From the NCBI GenBank assembly GCA_034435675.1, contig DAOTWP010000132.1, positions 1 to 64,000 of the forward strand: a DNA stretch of 64,000 nucleotides, read 5' to 3'. The position numbers and the translations under genes are program-made. The notes under the pieces are model-generated. The model ran no database searches and was not told the DNA's origin. It saw nothing but the letters and a program-made list of their open reading frames with translations. This stretch comes from DAOTWP01 sp034435675. GTDB lineage: Bacteria > Chloroflexota > Anaerolineae > Aggregatilineales > Phototrophicaceae. Position 1 is the stretch's first letter, and every line of letters starts with the position of its first letter. Positions 17,550 to 26,070 of this stretch are shown here, in pieces.

Positions 17550-18917
17550 CTAGAGTTCAACAAAGTAGGATGACGCTGCCTGGTCGAGCAGGTCTTTGTC
17601 CAGCCGCGGCGTGCGATCCAGATAACTGGCGATGTCTTTCAGCTGAGACATCAGGTCGCGCGGGTGTACCATACGCAGCGGGCGATCATGATTGATGTAC
17701 CATTCCTTGAGCAGATACTTGAGGCTGTCGTCATTGTAAGGAATGTTCATTGCCGTGCTCACCCGTTTGAAGATGTCACGAAACTGCTCAAAGGTCGGGT
17801 TACCAACTTCGATCTTATGACGGATACGGCGCAGGAACGCCTCGTCCACCAGGTCTTTCGGATCGAGATTTGTAGAAAACACCACCAGTACGGAGAACGG
17901 CACCTCAATCTTGCGACCGTTGTGCAGCGTGAGGAAGTCAACGCCTTTTTCCAGCGGCACAATCCAGCGATTGAGCAGGTCCATCGGGCGCACCTGCTGG
18001 CGACCAAAATCGTCAATCAGGAACATGCCCCCGGTTGCTTTCATCTGGAAGGGCGCTTCATAGAATTTATTGATGTCGTCGTAGACCAGATCAAGCCCGG
18101 CAAGTGTCAATTCACCGCCGACCATAATCATTGGGCGTTTGATCCGCACCCAGCGTGGGTCCTGTACTAACCCGGTACCGTGCCGTACACGCTCCTGATT
18201 GGGCGATAATTCGTGGTTGACCGAGTCGAAGACCTGTACGACTTGCCCATCAATATCAATGGCATAAGGAATCCACATGTCGTCGCCCAGAATCATACGC
18301 CCAATCTTCTCGGAGATGGTCGTCTTACCGTTACCGGGAGGACCATAGAGGAAGATTGAGCGTCCAGAGTTGATTGCCGGTCCAATGCGGTTGAGCATTT
18401 CATCGGAGATGACCAGATCGGTCATCACCCGCCGCAGGTCGCTCTGGGTCACTTTGAGCTTTCTGCGATTTTGTTCCTGCATCGCATTGATGTATTGGTC
18501 GAGCGTGACAGGTGCGGGTCCGGCATACTGTGTGCGTTCCAGTGCCTCGCGCGCTTTGGTCGAACCGGCGGACGTGATAACATACTGGTAGCCCGCCTCG
18601 CCAATCCCGCCTGAACCACGAATGTCAATGAACTTCTCGCGCTTGAGAAATTCCATGATGCTGTCCAGCACGCCGGTGAAGGGCAATCTGACGACTTCAC
18701 TGATCTGATGCCCGGTCATGTAACCGCCAAAATACAGCACTTTCAACGCCAGATCAGCAACATTGAGCAGGTTCAACCCCGTGTCTTCCAGACTGTTCAG
18801 CGGTGGTGGACCCCAGGGGACATTGCCATCCTGATCCAGCGGCTGGGTATTGCGCCCGCCCGCCTGCCCCCCCAGACTTTTGATTTGACCAGGACGTTGT
18901 GATGAACGATCGGTCAT
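17550..18917 (-). CDS. AAA+ ATPase with N-terminal winged-helix-like region
   Basis: 455 residues. Residues about 50-140 look like a winged-helix domain (TGHQISEVVRLPF ... LKREKFIDI). An AAA+ module follows with Walker A GPPGNGKTT (near 190-200), Walker B GGMFLIDDFGR (near 295), sensor-1 FSTNLDP and a sensor-2-like RMVHPRDL. The MVGGELTLAGLDLVYD segment between the Walker motifs is unusually long. It resembles a family of bacterial ATPases without an assigned function, distantly MoxR/RuvB-like. ATG 18917 has ACGAGGAA upstream. Encoded just before the response-regulator-like gene; divergent from the hydrolase at 19277. Confidence 0.82.
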   Translation of the reverse strand: MTDRSSQRPGQIKSLGGQAGGRNTQPLDQDGNVPWGPPPLNSLEDTGLNLLNVADLALKVLYFGGYMTGHQISEVVRLPFTGVLDSIMEFLKREKFIDIRGSGGIGEAGYQYVITSAGSTKAREALERTQYAGPAPVTLDQYINAMQEQNRRKLKVTQSDLRRVMTDLVISDEMLNRIGPAINSGRSIFLYGPPGNGKTTISEKIGRMILGDDMWIPYAIDIDGQVVQVFDSVNHELSPNQERVRHGTGLVQDPRWVRIKRPMIMVGGELTLAGLDLVYDDINKFYEAPFQMKATGGMFLIDDFGRQQVRPMDLLNRWIVPLEKGVDFLTLHNGRKIEVPFSVLVVFSTNLDPKDLVDEAFLRRIRHKIEVGNPTFEQFRDIFKRVSTAMNIPYNDDSLKYLLKEWYINHDRPLRMVHPRDLMSQLKDIASYLDRTPRLDKDLLDQAASSYFVEL

Positions 18918-19276
18918 AGATTCATTTCCTCGTCTCAGATGCCCGCATAAACACCAATCAAGCATTCACAATCATAGCATGAGCCGCTATGATGGCAGCA
19001 CAATGCATTGCCAAATACTTGAGAACCTGACGATACTCTCACGATTCCGTAACGCAACGCTAACTCCCGCAAGAGCCTCACTGTCTGCTGCTATCCTGAT
19101 TATAGCGAAGAAGACGGTTTTTCGGAAATTCGCTGTGCGGCGCTATAATTGCGCGCACGCTGTCCGCAGCATGTTCCCAGCAAAAGGACCCGGTTGACAT
19201 GCACACCCCGGCGGGCAAGCACTGGCAGGCAAACGCTGAAGCATTTTCATCGTGAAAGGAGCCAAACTAAAATCCT
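18918..19276. other. Divergent intergenic region of about 359 bases
   Basis: No convincing gene. It holds a perfect 8-bp inverted repeat, ATCATAGC/GCTATGAT (18971-18978 with 18986-18993), close to the AAA+ gene start. A TATAAT box at 19144-19149 could serve the gene at 19277. An AAAGGAG lies 15 bases before that start, an unusually long spacing. Confidence 0.6.
19144..19149 (+). promoter_or_regulatory. Candidate -10 box for the metallo-hydrolase gene
   Basis: TATAAT with a weak TTTCGG 18 bases upstream. The start codon is 128 bases further on, so the assignment is tentative. Confidence 0.3.
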
Positions 19277-19900
19277 ATGCTGCATCAAATTCAATGGTTG
19301 GGCCACGGCAGTTTCATCATTCAGGGTGCACCACTCATCTATGTGAATCCCTGGCGCGTGCCCAAGAGTGTATTTCACGCGGACGTTATCCTCATCAGCC
19401 ACGATCATTATGACCACTGCTCACCGGCAGATGTGGAAAAACTGCGCGGTCCGCATACCCGCGTAATTGGCAACGAACGTACTGCGGCACAGATCGAAAA
19501 CTGCGAAGTGCTGCGCCCGTGGCAAAGCGTCAATATTGACCGTGCCAGCATCAAAGCGGTTCCGGCGTATTCGCCCCACGATTGGCGGCATCCGTATAGT
19601 GACGGCGGGTTAGGATTCGTTATTTCGTTGAATTTCCACGACATCTACTACGCGGGCGATACCGGCATCATTCCAGAAATGCAGCGCATCAAACCGGATA
19701 TTGCCATTCTACCGATTGACGACAACGGCACGCTCAGTGTTGATGCTGCTGTTGAAGTGGTCAGAATGATGCGCCCCCGACAAGTGATTCCCAGCAACTG
19801 GGGCGCAAATGGCATCGGGGCATCCCTTTTTGATGTGCGCGATTTTGCGCGGCAGATTGGCAACCTGGCAGAAGTGGTTGTGCTTGAACCAGTGCGCTGA
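19277..19900 (+). CDS. Metallo-beta-lactamase-fold metal-dependent hydrolase (UlaG-like)
   Basis: 207 residues. The MBL-fold metal motif is SHDHYDHC (about 38-45), followed by the later ligand in YYAGDTG (about 120-126) and a C-terminal IPSNWGAN where UlaG-type proteins have a His-containing segment. The start QWLGHGSFII is typical of COG2220 proteins. These hydrolyse lactones, phosphodiesters or unknown substrates, usually with two divalent metals. An N is seen where a terminal His is often expected, so the ligand set may differ. It stands alone between divergent and downstream genes. Confidence 0.82.
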   Translation: MLHQIQWLGHGSFIIQGAPLIYVNPWRVPKSVFHADVILISHDHYDHCSPADVEKLRGPHTRVIGNERTAAQIENCEVLRPWQSVNIDRASIKAVPAYSPHDWRHPYSDGGLGFVISLNFHDIYYAGDTGIIPEMQRIKPDIAILPIDDNGTLSVDAAVEVVRMMRPRQVIPSNWGANGIGASLFDVRDFARQIGNLAEVVVLEPVR

Positions 19901-19991
19901 CGCTGCACAGATTTGTACCGCAGATGCGGAAATGCTGTAGAATGCCCTTTTTGACAATGTCCTTTTGACTGATCTGGCTACAGGTGCAAAG

Positions 19992-21188
19992 ATGAAACTA
20001 CGTTTACTGCTGCTCTTATTTCTACTGCTGTTCACCAACACAACGGCGCCACTCAGCGCGCAGCGCCCCGACGCACCTACCTATGCGCAGCGCGGACCTT
20101 ATGCGGTCGGGACACGCGAATTCACCATAGCGGATGATACCCGCCCGCTAAAAGTCACCGTGTGGTATCCGGCGCTCAACCCCGACAACGCCGAGCCAAG
20201 CGTGGTCTACAACGAGGGGATTGTGATCGCCACAGGCAGCGCCCTGCGCGACGCCCCCCCCGACGCGGGCAGCGCGCCTTACCCGCTGATCGTCTTTTCG
20301 CACGGCAGCGGCGGCATTCGCTTTCAGAGCGCGTTTTACACAGAACATCTGGCATCGCATGGCTTTGTGGTCATTGCCCCCGATCACCCCGGCAATACCG
20401 TGCTGGATGCGTTTTTCAGCCGCGGGGTGAGCGAAGAAGCAATTATCACCAATTTTGCCCTGCGCCCACTGGATGTTCTGCGCGTGATTGACTATGCCGA
20501 AACGCTGAATGCAGCGGATGGCGCGCTGACAGGTTTGATTGACCTGTCCACCATCGGTGTCAGCGGACACTCGTTCGGCGGCTACACCGCGCTTTCGGTC
20601 GGCGGCGCGCAGCTCAACCTTGACAACATCGCCGCTGAATGTGCCGCGGATGCCACGAGCAATTACGGCTGCGCGATCTATGAGAATCGTGAACGCATTG
20701 CACAGCTGCGCGGTCTGGACGCTGCACCAGAAGGACTGTGGGACCCAACTACCGATCCCCGCATCCAGTCCATTGTGCTACTGGCACCCTCCAGCGGACC
20801 CGTGTTCGGCGCAGAAGGCGTTGCCCCGGTTCAAGCACCAACAATGATCCTCGTCGGTTCACAGGATGCCGCGACAGTGCCGGAACGCGATGCCTATCCG
20901 GTTTATGAGTGGCTGACGGCTGAGGAAAAAGCGCTCGTTGTATTTGAAAACGCCGGGCACTATATTTTTGTGATTGAATGTTCGCGGTTCCCGCAGCAAT
21001 TGGTTGATCTGGGTTTCTATGAACAGTGTTCGGATCGTGTTTGGGATATGCAGCGCGCGCATGACCTGACAAATCACTTCGGCACTGCATTCCTGCTGTA
21101 TACGCTCACAGGCGATCAGGCGGCACGGCAGGCGTTGATAGATGAGCATGAATTTGTGGGCATTCGTTATGCAGCAGAAACGCCCTGA
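19992..21188 (+). CDS. Secreted alpha/beta hydrolase (PAF-acetylhydrolase/dienelactone hydrolase-like)
   Basis: About 398 residues. A strongly hydrophobic signal peptide (KLRLLLLLFLLLF) with cleavage after LSAQ is followed by an alpha/beta-hydrolase fold. The oxyanion region is LIVFSHGSGG, the nucleophile elbow is GHSFGG (Ser near 190), the acid is probably the Asp in LVGSQDAATVPE, and the catalytic His is in FENAGHYIF. The architecture resembles PAF-acetylhydrolase-like and predicted dienelactone hydrolases that act on ester bonds outside the cell. ATG 19992 begins the signal peptide and has AGGTG nearby; the longer frame adds nine residues. Separated from clpX by a strong hairpin. Confidence 0.87.
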   Translation: MKLRLLLLLFLLLFTNTTAPLSAQRPDAPTYAQRGPYAVGTREFTIADDTRPLKVTVWYPALNPDNAEPSVVYNEGIVIATGSALRDAPPDAGSAPYPLIVFSHGSGGIRFQSAFYTEHLASHGFVVIAPDHPGNTVLDAFFSRGVSEEAIITNFALRPLDVLRVIDYAETLNAADGALTGLIDLSTIGVSGHSFGGYTALSVGGAQLNLDNIAAECAADATSNYGCAIYENRERIAQLRGLDAAPEGLWDPTTDPRIQSIVLLAPSSGPVFGAEGVAPVQAPTMILVGSQDAATVPERDAYPVYEWLTAEEKALVVFENAGHYIFVIECSRFPQQLVDLGFYEQCSDRVWDMQRAHDLTNHFGTAFLLYTLTGDQAARQALIDEHEFVGIRYAAETP

Positions 21189-21218
21189 CCAGGCGTGGTT
21201 TGCGAGGCTGTAATGCAA

Positions 21219-21246
21219 CCGGGGGAGAAACCTTACCCTCCCCCGG
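21219..21246. terminator. Strong bidirectional hairpin between convergent genes
   Basis: A perfect 9-bp GC-rich stem, CCGGGGGAG/CTCCCCCGG (21219-21227 with 21238-21246), has a 10-base loop and lies between the alpha/beta hydrolase and clpX ends. There is no long T-run, so termination may be partial. Confidence 0.6.
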
Positions 21247-21290
21247 CAGTGCGCATGTCTTGAGTTCAGCGCTCTCGCCCAACAGCCCGC

Positions 21291-21317
21291 GCACAAGGGG
21301 ACAACCTCTTGCCCGGG
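21291..21317. repeat. ACAAGGGG palindromic intergenic element, copy 2 (imperfect)
   Basis: CAAGGGG and CCTCTTG pair with one G-U. The core ACAAGGGG is shared with the elements at 7783-7814 and 30026-30052. Confidence 0.35.
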
Positions 21318-21343
21318 CGAGCGCCTTCGCAGGATGCGTCTGC

Positions 21344-22666
21344 TTAAGCCGCCGGGTTATTGGCAGGCAGCAGCTTGCCGTCCTCCGACCATTCCAGCCG
21401 ATTATTGTGCGGATCAAAAATCAGCGGGCGCGTCACGTTGTTGACCGCATCAGCATTGATGACCACCCGGCGAATATCTTTGCGCCCCGGAATCTCAAAC
21501 ATCACGTCCAACAGGCGGCTTTCGATAATTGAGCGCAGCCCGCGCGCGCCGGTTTGCCGCTGCAAGGTGAGGTCGGCGGCGGCGGACAGCGCGGCGTCTT
21601 CAAAGACCAGTTCCACATTATCCAGTGCCAGCAGGTGTTGATATTGTTTGACCAGCGAGTTTTTCGGTTCCACCAGAATCCGAATCAACGCTTCACGATC
21701 CAGCGGGTCAATACTAACGATCACAGGCAAACGCCCGACCAGTTCAGGGATGAGACCATGCTGAATCAGGTCTTCCGGTTCCACATGGCGCAGCAGCGCT
21801 CCCTTACGCGCATTCGCGTCCTTCTGTTCGCCAATCAGCGCCGCTTTTGAGTCGATCTGGAATCCCAGCGCCCCTTTGACGCCAATGCGCCGGGCAATGG
21901 ATTTCTCGATACCATCAAATGTCCCGCCGCAGATGAACAGAATATCAGTGGTATCAATCTGGAGGAATTCCTGATGCGGATGCTTGCGCCCACCCTGCGG
22001 TGGCACATTCGCCAGTGTCCCTTCGATGATCTTCAGCAGTGCCTGCTGCACGCCTTCGCCGGATACATCGCGGGTGATGGACGGGTTATCATTGGACTTG
22101 CGCGAAATCTTATCAATTTCGTCGATGTAGATGATACCCTTTTCGGCACGGGCAATATCTCCGTCTGCCGCCTGAATCAGCCGCAGCAGGATATTCTCCA
22201 CATCTTCGCCAACATATCCCGCTTCGGTCAGCGCGGTGGCATCGGCAATGCAGAAGGGCACATCCAAAATGCGCGCGAGCGTCTGCGCCAGCAGAGTTTT
22301 GCCGCTGCCAGTGGGTCCAAGCAGCAGAATGTTACTCTTGTGCAGTTCCACTTCCTTGGCGTTCTTGCCCTTCTGGATGCGCTTGTAATGATTGTAGACC
22401 GCCACACTCAACACACGCTTGGCGTGTTCTTGCCCCACCACGTAATCGTCAAGATGCGCCATAATTTCGCGGGGAGACAACAGCCGGTCAAACTGGAAGT
22501 CATACGTCGGGCTTCCCGATCCCCGATCATCCAACAGCAGTTGCTGGCACTGATCCACACAGTAATTGCAAATGAACACGCCATCAAGCCCTGCGCACAG
22601 GCGCTCAATTTCATCGTGTCCTCTGCCACAGAAAGAGCAGCGTGGGTTGTTAGGCGGCATATGCAT
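21344..22666 (-). CDS. clpX: ATP-dependent Clp protease ATP-binding subunit ClpX
   Basis: 440 residues. The N-terminal zinc-binding domain has two Cys pairs (CSFC and CNYC...C). The AAA+ domain has Walker A GPTGSGKTLLAQ, pore loop GYVGED, Walker B IIYIDEIDKI, and an LGF loop (GALGFQ) in the position that docks on ClpP. ClpX unfolds proteins and feeds them to ClpP. The ATG at 22666 overlaps the clpP stop by one base (TAATG); a second ATG at 22660 has a better spaced GGGGA. Either start gives translational coupling to clpP. Confidence 0.97.
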   Translation of the reverse strand: MHMPPNNPRCSFCGRGHDEIERLCAGLDGVFICNYCVDQCQQLLLDDRGSGSPTYDFQFDRLLSPREIMAHLDDYVVGQEHAKRVLSVAVYNHYKRIQKGKNAKEVELHKSNILLLGPTGSGKTLLAQTLARILDVPFCIADATALTEAGYVGEDVENILLRLIQAADGDIARAEKGIIYIDEIDKISRKSNDNPSITRDVSGEGVQQALLKIIEGTLANVPPQGGRKHPHQEFLQIDTTDILFICGGTFDGIEKSIARRIGVKGALGFQIDSKAALIGEQKDANARKGALLRHVEPEDLIQHGLIPELVGRLPVIVSIDPLDREALIRILVEPKNSLVKQYQHLLALDNVELVFEDAALSAAADLTLQRQTGARGLRSIIESRLLDVMFEIPGRKDIRRVVINADAVNNVTRPLIFDPHNNRLEWSEDGKLLPANNPAA

Positions 22667-23274
22667 TACTTCCCCTTTCTGCCGTCAGGTGATTGCAGCA
22701 CCGAGTCGACCAGGCCGTACTCAATCGCCTGCTGCGGATTAAAGTAGATGTCGCGGTCAGTATCATGCTCGATAACAGCTTTGTCCTGCCCGGTGTGTGT
22801 CACAAAAATATCGTTGAGTCGTTCTTTCAACCGGACGATTTCATTCGCCTGAATGACTATATCGGTTGCCTGCCCCTGCGCGCCGCCCAGCGGTTGGTGC
22901 ATGTGGATAGTCGCATGTGGCAGGGCATAGCGCATCTTCGACGCGCCTGCTGCCAGCAGCACCGTGCCAAAGCTGGCGGTGATACCGACTGCCACCGTGC
23001 TCACCGGCGCGGCAATGGACTGCATCGTATCGTAAATCGCCAACCCGGAATAGACCACGCCACCCGGTGAGTTGATATACATCTGAATGGGACGTTCCGG
23101 GTCTTCACGATCCAGAAACAGGAGCTGCGCGACCATCAGGTTCGCCACTTGATCATTGATCGGCAGCCCCATGAAGATGATGCGTTCCTTGAGCAGCAGT
23201 GAATAGATGTCGTAAGCGCGTTCGCCCCGACTCCCCTGCTCGATGACCATTGGGATGATGTTATAGGGGTTCAT
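22666..23274 (-). CDS. clpP: ATP-dependent Clp protease proteolytic subunit
   Basis: 202 residues, normal length. The catalytic Ser is in GITASFGTVLLAAG, the His in ATIHMHQPLGG, and the Asp in the DTDRDIYFNP segment. NSPGGVVYSGLAIYD is the family's substrate-binding strand. ClpP forms the tetradecameric barrel that degrades substrates unfolded by ClpX. The start ATG overlaps the tig stop (ATGA), and the stop overlaps the clpX start, so the order tig-clpP-clpX is fully coupled. Confidence 0.97.
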   Translation of the reverse strand: MNPYNIIPMVIEQGSRGERAYDIYSLLLKERIIFMGLPINDQVANLMVAQLLFLDREDPERPIQMYINSPGGVVYSGLAIYDTMQSIAAPVSTVAVGITASFGTVLLAAGASKMRYALPHATIHMHQPLGGAQGQATDIVIQANEIVRLKERLNDIFVTHTGQDKAVIEHDTDRDIYFNPQQAIEYGLVDSVLQSPDGRKGK

Positions 23275-24875
23275 AACTGCGCTGCATCTCCTTCTTCAAT
23301 GTCAGTTTCAGTTGCAGCGTCGGCTGGTGCGGCGTCGGTGTCCTCAGCTACAGGTTCCGCCACTGCTGCTGCAATCGCATCCGGCGCGTCGGGCACTGCT
23401 GCTGGTTCTTCGTCCGCGGTCAGTTCGGGCGCTTCGCCTCTGGCAATAGCGGCGATACGCTCCAGCACACGCTGCTGGAGCAGGTTGTTTAGGATATTAT
23501 CGCGCATAATGCCCGAATTGAACATTTGCATAATCATATCCACTTGTCCACCCACCCGTTCGGCAAGTCTGACGATTTCCCCCTGAACATCCTCATCACT
23601 CACCGATAGCTTTTCCTGCATCACCAATTCGCGCAGGGTCAGCGAACGACGCAGCAAATTGACCGCGGGCTGCTCGTATTCGGCGCTGAGTTGTTCTTTG
23701 GACTTGCCCATGATGCGCATGAAGTCTTCGAGCGTTACGCCCTGCCGCCGCAGATTGCTATCAAGTTCTTTCAGCATTTCTTCAATCTGCTCGTCCAGCA
23801 TTTCCTGCGGGTAGTGTATCGTCGCCGCTTCGACCATCTGATCCAGCACCTTACGCGCGTACTCAGCACGCGCCTGTTCTTCTTCCGCCCGCTGGATATC
23901 TTCGCGCATCCGTATACGCAGTTGCAGCAGCGTCAGTGGTTCGGCAGGTGCTTCGCCCTCTGTCGCGACAGTTTCGTCAGCGGCTTCAGCAGCAGTCACA
24001 CGGGCGGCAAAATCATCGTTGAGCACCGGCAGAGTCACCGCTTCGATTTTCTTGACTGTCACCTCAAAACGCGCACGCTTGCCTGCCGCATCGCCAAAAT
24101 CGCTGTTGTCCGGGACAGCCAGTTCAAAACTGACCGTATCATCCAGAGCAGCGCCAACCAGTGCCTCTTTGAAGCCGGGAAGCAGCACATCATCGTCATC
24201 GCGCAGCACCACGGCAGCATCGTGTTCATGAATAAATGGCTGCTCACTGCCATGATCATGATGGTCATGGTCATCGCCTTCATGATCCTCGCCGGCGTCA
24301 TCTGTGTCCTGCGGCTCAGTAGCGGCGACTTCTGCAACATCGGCATCGGCAGGTTCCACGATGAAGCTGTGAATATCCAGTGTCACCCGATTGCCGATTT
24401 CAACGGGCTTATGGCTTTCCTCCACAAGCGCACGCTCTTCCTGAAGGCGCTTCATCGCCGCATCAACATCTTTGTCTTCCACGACCGGTGGGGTATATTC
24501 CAGCCGTGTCTCGCGGTAATTGCCCAGCTCAACAGTCGGCTGAAGCGGCACGGTGAAGACAAAGACGGGGGTAGCTTCTTCGAGTTTGAAGTCTTCCAGC
24601 GCGCCGGGCGCATAAGGGTCAATTTGTGCGCTTTCCAGCGATTCCTTATAGATTTCCTGCCCCAGCGTTTCAATGGCGTCTTCCAGAATAGCGCCTTCAC
24701 CCAGATAGTTCACGATGATGCGGTAAGGCGCTTTCCCTTTGCGGAAGCCGGGAATATTGAACCGCTTCGCCAACTGTGTCGCGGCTTTCCGTTTCGCCTG
24801 ATCAAGGCGCTCGGCATCCACAGCTACAGTAAGGCGAGCAGTATGGTTATCGAGGTGTTCCGTTTGAATGTTCAA
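23271..24875 (-). CDS. tig: Trigger factor with a His/Asp-rich insertion
   Basis: About 534 residues, longer than the usual 430-450. The ribosome-binding signature GFRKGKAP lies at 43-50 of the N-domain. A PPIase-like domain and the long helical C-domain follow. About 35 residues at 188-222 are very rich in Asp, Glu and His (GDDHDHHDHG), and the C-terminus carries an acidic Ala-rich tail of about 60 residues. The protein binds nascent chains at the ribosome exit tunnel. The start is TTG 24875, giving MNIQTEHLDNHTARLTV, which matches the family N-terminus and has AAGGA at good spacing. Confidence 0.94.
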   Translation of the reverse strand: MNIQTEHLDNHTARLTVAVDAERLDQAKRKAATQLAKRFNIPGFRKGKAPYRIIVNYLGEGAILEDAIETLGQEIYKESLESAQIDPYAPGALEDFKLEEATPVFVFTVPLQPTVELGNYRETRLEYTPPVVEDKDVDAAMKRLQEERALVEESHKPVEIGNRVTLDIHSFIVEPADADVAEVAATEPQDTDDAGEDHEGDDHDHHDHGSEQPFIHEHDAAVVLRDDDDVLLPGFKEALVGAALDDTVSFELAVPDNSDFGDAAGKRARFEVTVKKIEAVTLPVLNDDFAARVTAAEAADETVATEGEAPAEPLTLLQLRIRMREDIQRAEEEQARAEYARKVLDQMVEAATIHYPQEMLDEQIEEMLKELDSNLRRQGVTLEDFMRIMGKSKEQLSAEYEQPAVNLLRRSLTLRELVMQEKLSVSDEDVQGEIVRLAERVGGQVDMIMQMFNSGIMRDNILNNLLQQRVLERIAAIARGEAPELTADEEPAAVPDAPDAIAAAVAEPVAEDTDAAPADAATETDIEEGDAAQL

Positions 24876-24994
24876 GAGCTTGTCCTTGCGAATGTACTGC
24901 TGTATCAATTACAGATTATAGCGACAAGTAGACTTTCAGAGCTATAAACGTTTCGTCAGAAACGCTGCTGCACAGACCTGACATGTATGAACAC

Positions 24995-25018
24995 GAAAGG
25001 CGCATGACAGCGCCTTTC
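24995..25018 (-). terminator. Hairpin downstream of tRNA-Leu
   Basis: A perfect 9-bp stem, GAAAGGCGC/GCGCCTTTC, has a 6-base loop and lies 11 bases past the tRNA 3' end. The T-run is weak. Confidence 0.55.
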
Positions 25019-25028
25019 ATCGTTGCTG

Positions 25029-25110
25029 TGGGGAAGGAGGGACTCGAACCCTCACCTCCGAAAAGACATGATCCTAAGTCATGCGCGTCTGCCAATTCCG
25101 CCACTCCCCC
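25029..25110 (-). tRNA. tRNA-Leu (anticodon UAG)
   Basis: 82 bases folding into a full cloverleaf. The acceptor stem GGGGGAG pairs with CTTCCCC (one G-U) with discriminator A. The D-arm is GCGGAATTGGCAGACGC and the anticodon stem CATGA/TCATG flanks the loop CTTAGGA. The variable arm is 13 bases, and the T-arm is GAGGG-TTCGAGT-CCCTC. The anticodon TAG and the variable arm both indicate leucine. CCA is not encoded. Confidence 0.96.
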
Positions 25111-25158
25111 AACAATTTCCAGATTATAGGAGGCGCAATAGTAGGCGGCAAGGGCAAA

Positions 25159-25737
25159 TCAACGAATCTCGATGCTGCCGATATCGTCGAGCGTCATGCT
25201 GCTGACCCGCGCCAGAATGGTTGTAATCATCGTCTGGGCAAACTGGAACAATGTTTTGATCTGCCCAATGCGTTCTACATAAAGCTGTGCCAGCGCTTTT
25301 TCATCGTCATTCATCTGCGCCATATCACCAGACAGATGATCCAGATCGTCTTGCATAATCGTCAGCGCACGTTCCAGGTCGCGCATTTCACGCGCGCTGA
25401 TAATGTTAGAGATAATCTGCCAGAAGTCGGTTTCCGCTTCATAGTACTTGCGCCGCCCGCTGCCGCCGCGCACCCAGACCTGCCGCACCATGCCCAGGTG
25501 CTCCAGCGTGCGCATGTTCATGCTAACGCTCGCTTTGGAAATGCTCAACTGCTCCATCAGATCATCCAAGCACAGGGGTTCCGGGCTGAGCAGCACCGCG
25601 CCATAAAGCTGCCCCATAACCTTGTTGAAGCCAAAGTAATCGGAAAGCTGTCCCAACCCTTCCAGCATGTTCTCATGTGCTTTGTAGAGCGTCTTATTGT
25701 TGAATTCAGAAGCATTCTTCTGAGGTTGATCCGCCAT
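25159..25737 (-). CDS. GbsR/MarR-type winged-helix transcriptional regulator
   Basis: 192 residues. The helix-turn-helix lies at about 55-105 (LCLDDLMEQLSISKASVSMNM, then RTLEHLGMVRQVWVRGGSGRRKYYEAE for the wing). This matches the COG1510/GbsR branch, whose B. subtilis member controls glycine-betaine synthesis. The C-terminal half is a long helical dimerisation region. It is divergent from rex across a 333-base gap. The ligand and targets are unknown. Confidence 0.85.
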   Translation of the reverse strand: MADQPQKNASEFNNKTLYKAHENMLEGLGQLSDYFGFNKVMGQLYGAVLLSPEPLCLDDLMEQLSISKASVSMNMRTLEHLGMVRQVWVRGGSGRRKYYEAETDFWQIISNIISAREMRDLERALTIMQDDLDHLSGDMAQMNDDEKALAQLYVERIGQIKTLFQFAQTMITTILARVSSMTLDDIGSIEIR

Positions 25738-26070
25738 AAGCTGTCACCCGCTTTCTCCGAAAGCCCAGTCGTGCTGTTCAGGGAGTTCTGTTTCAGTATA
25801 GTTGAAAATCAAGGCAATAAAGCACCAGGAACGCAGCAGGTCACAGCATTAATCTTAATCCCGGGTAACCAGATGCGGCATTGTTCGGACTGTTCAAAAA
25901 ACTCTGTATTTTGTTAGTGGTTATTCTAACACCGTGAGGGGGCAATGACAACACTGCCTGCGCGGGCGTTCCTACCGCTGGCGACATTCTGTGATACAAT
26001 TTTCACAAGCAGCAGCTTAACGCTGTGCCTGCATAGCACCAACATTTTTGACCAAGGAGTCTTTGTCAAT
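25738..26070. other. Divergent regulatory region between the GbsR-like gene and rex
   Basis: No gene seen. It contains a TATACT -10 candidate for the leftward gene (25795-25800), an inverted repeat GTTAG/CTAAC (25913-25917 with 25926-25930), and a Rex-like inverted repeat at 25990-26007 overlapping a possible -10 box TACAAT. Confidence 0.55.
25990..26007. promoter_or_regulatory. Candidate Rex operator
   Basis: TGTGA and TCACA arms are separated by 8 bases, and read on the minus strand they begin with the perfect Rex half-site TTGTGAA. The family consensus has 6 bases between these arms, so the match is imperfect. Position directly upstream of rex fits autoregulation. Confidence 0.4.

Noticed and set aside
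24916..25104. Minus-strand open frame starting MAELADAHDLGS
   Set aside because: It is a translation through tRNA-Leu(UAG); the cloverleaf explains the sequence.
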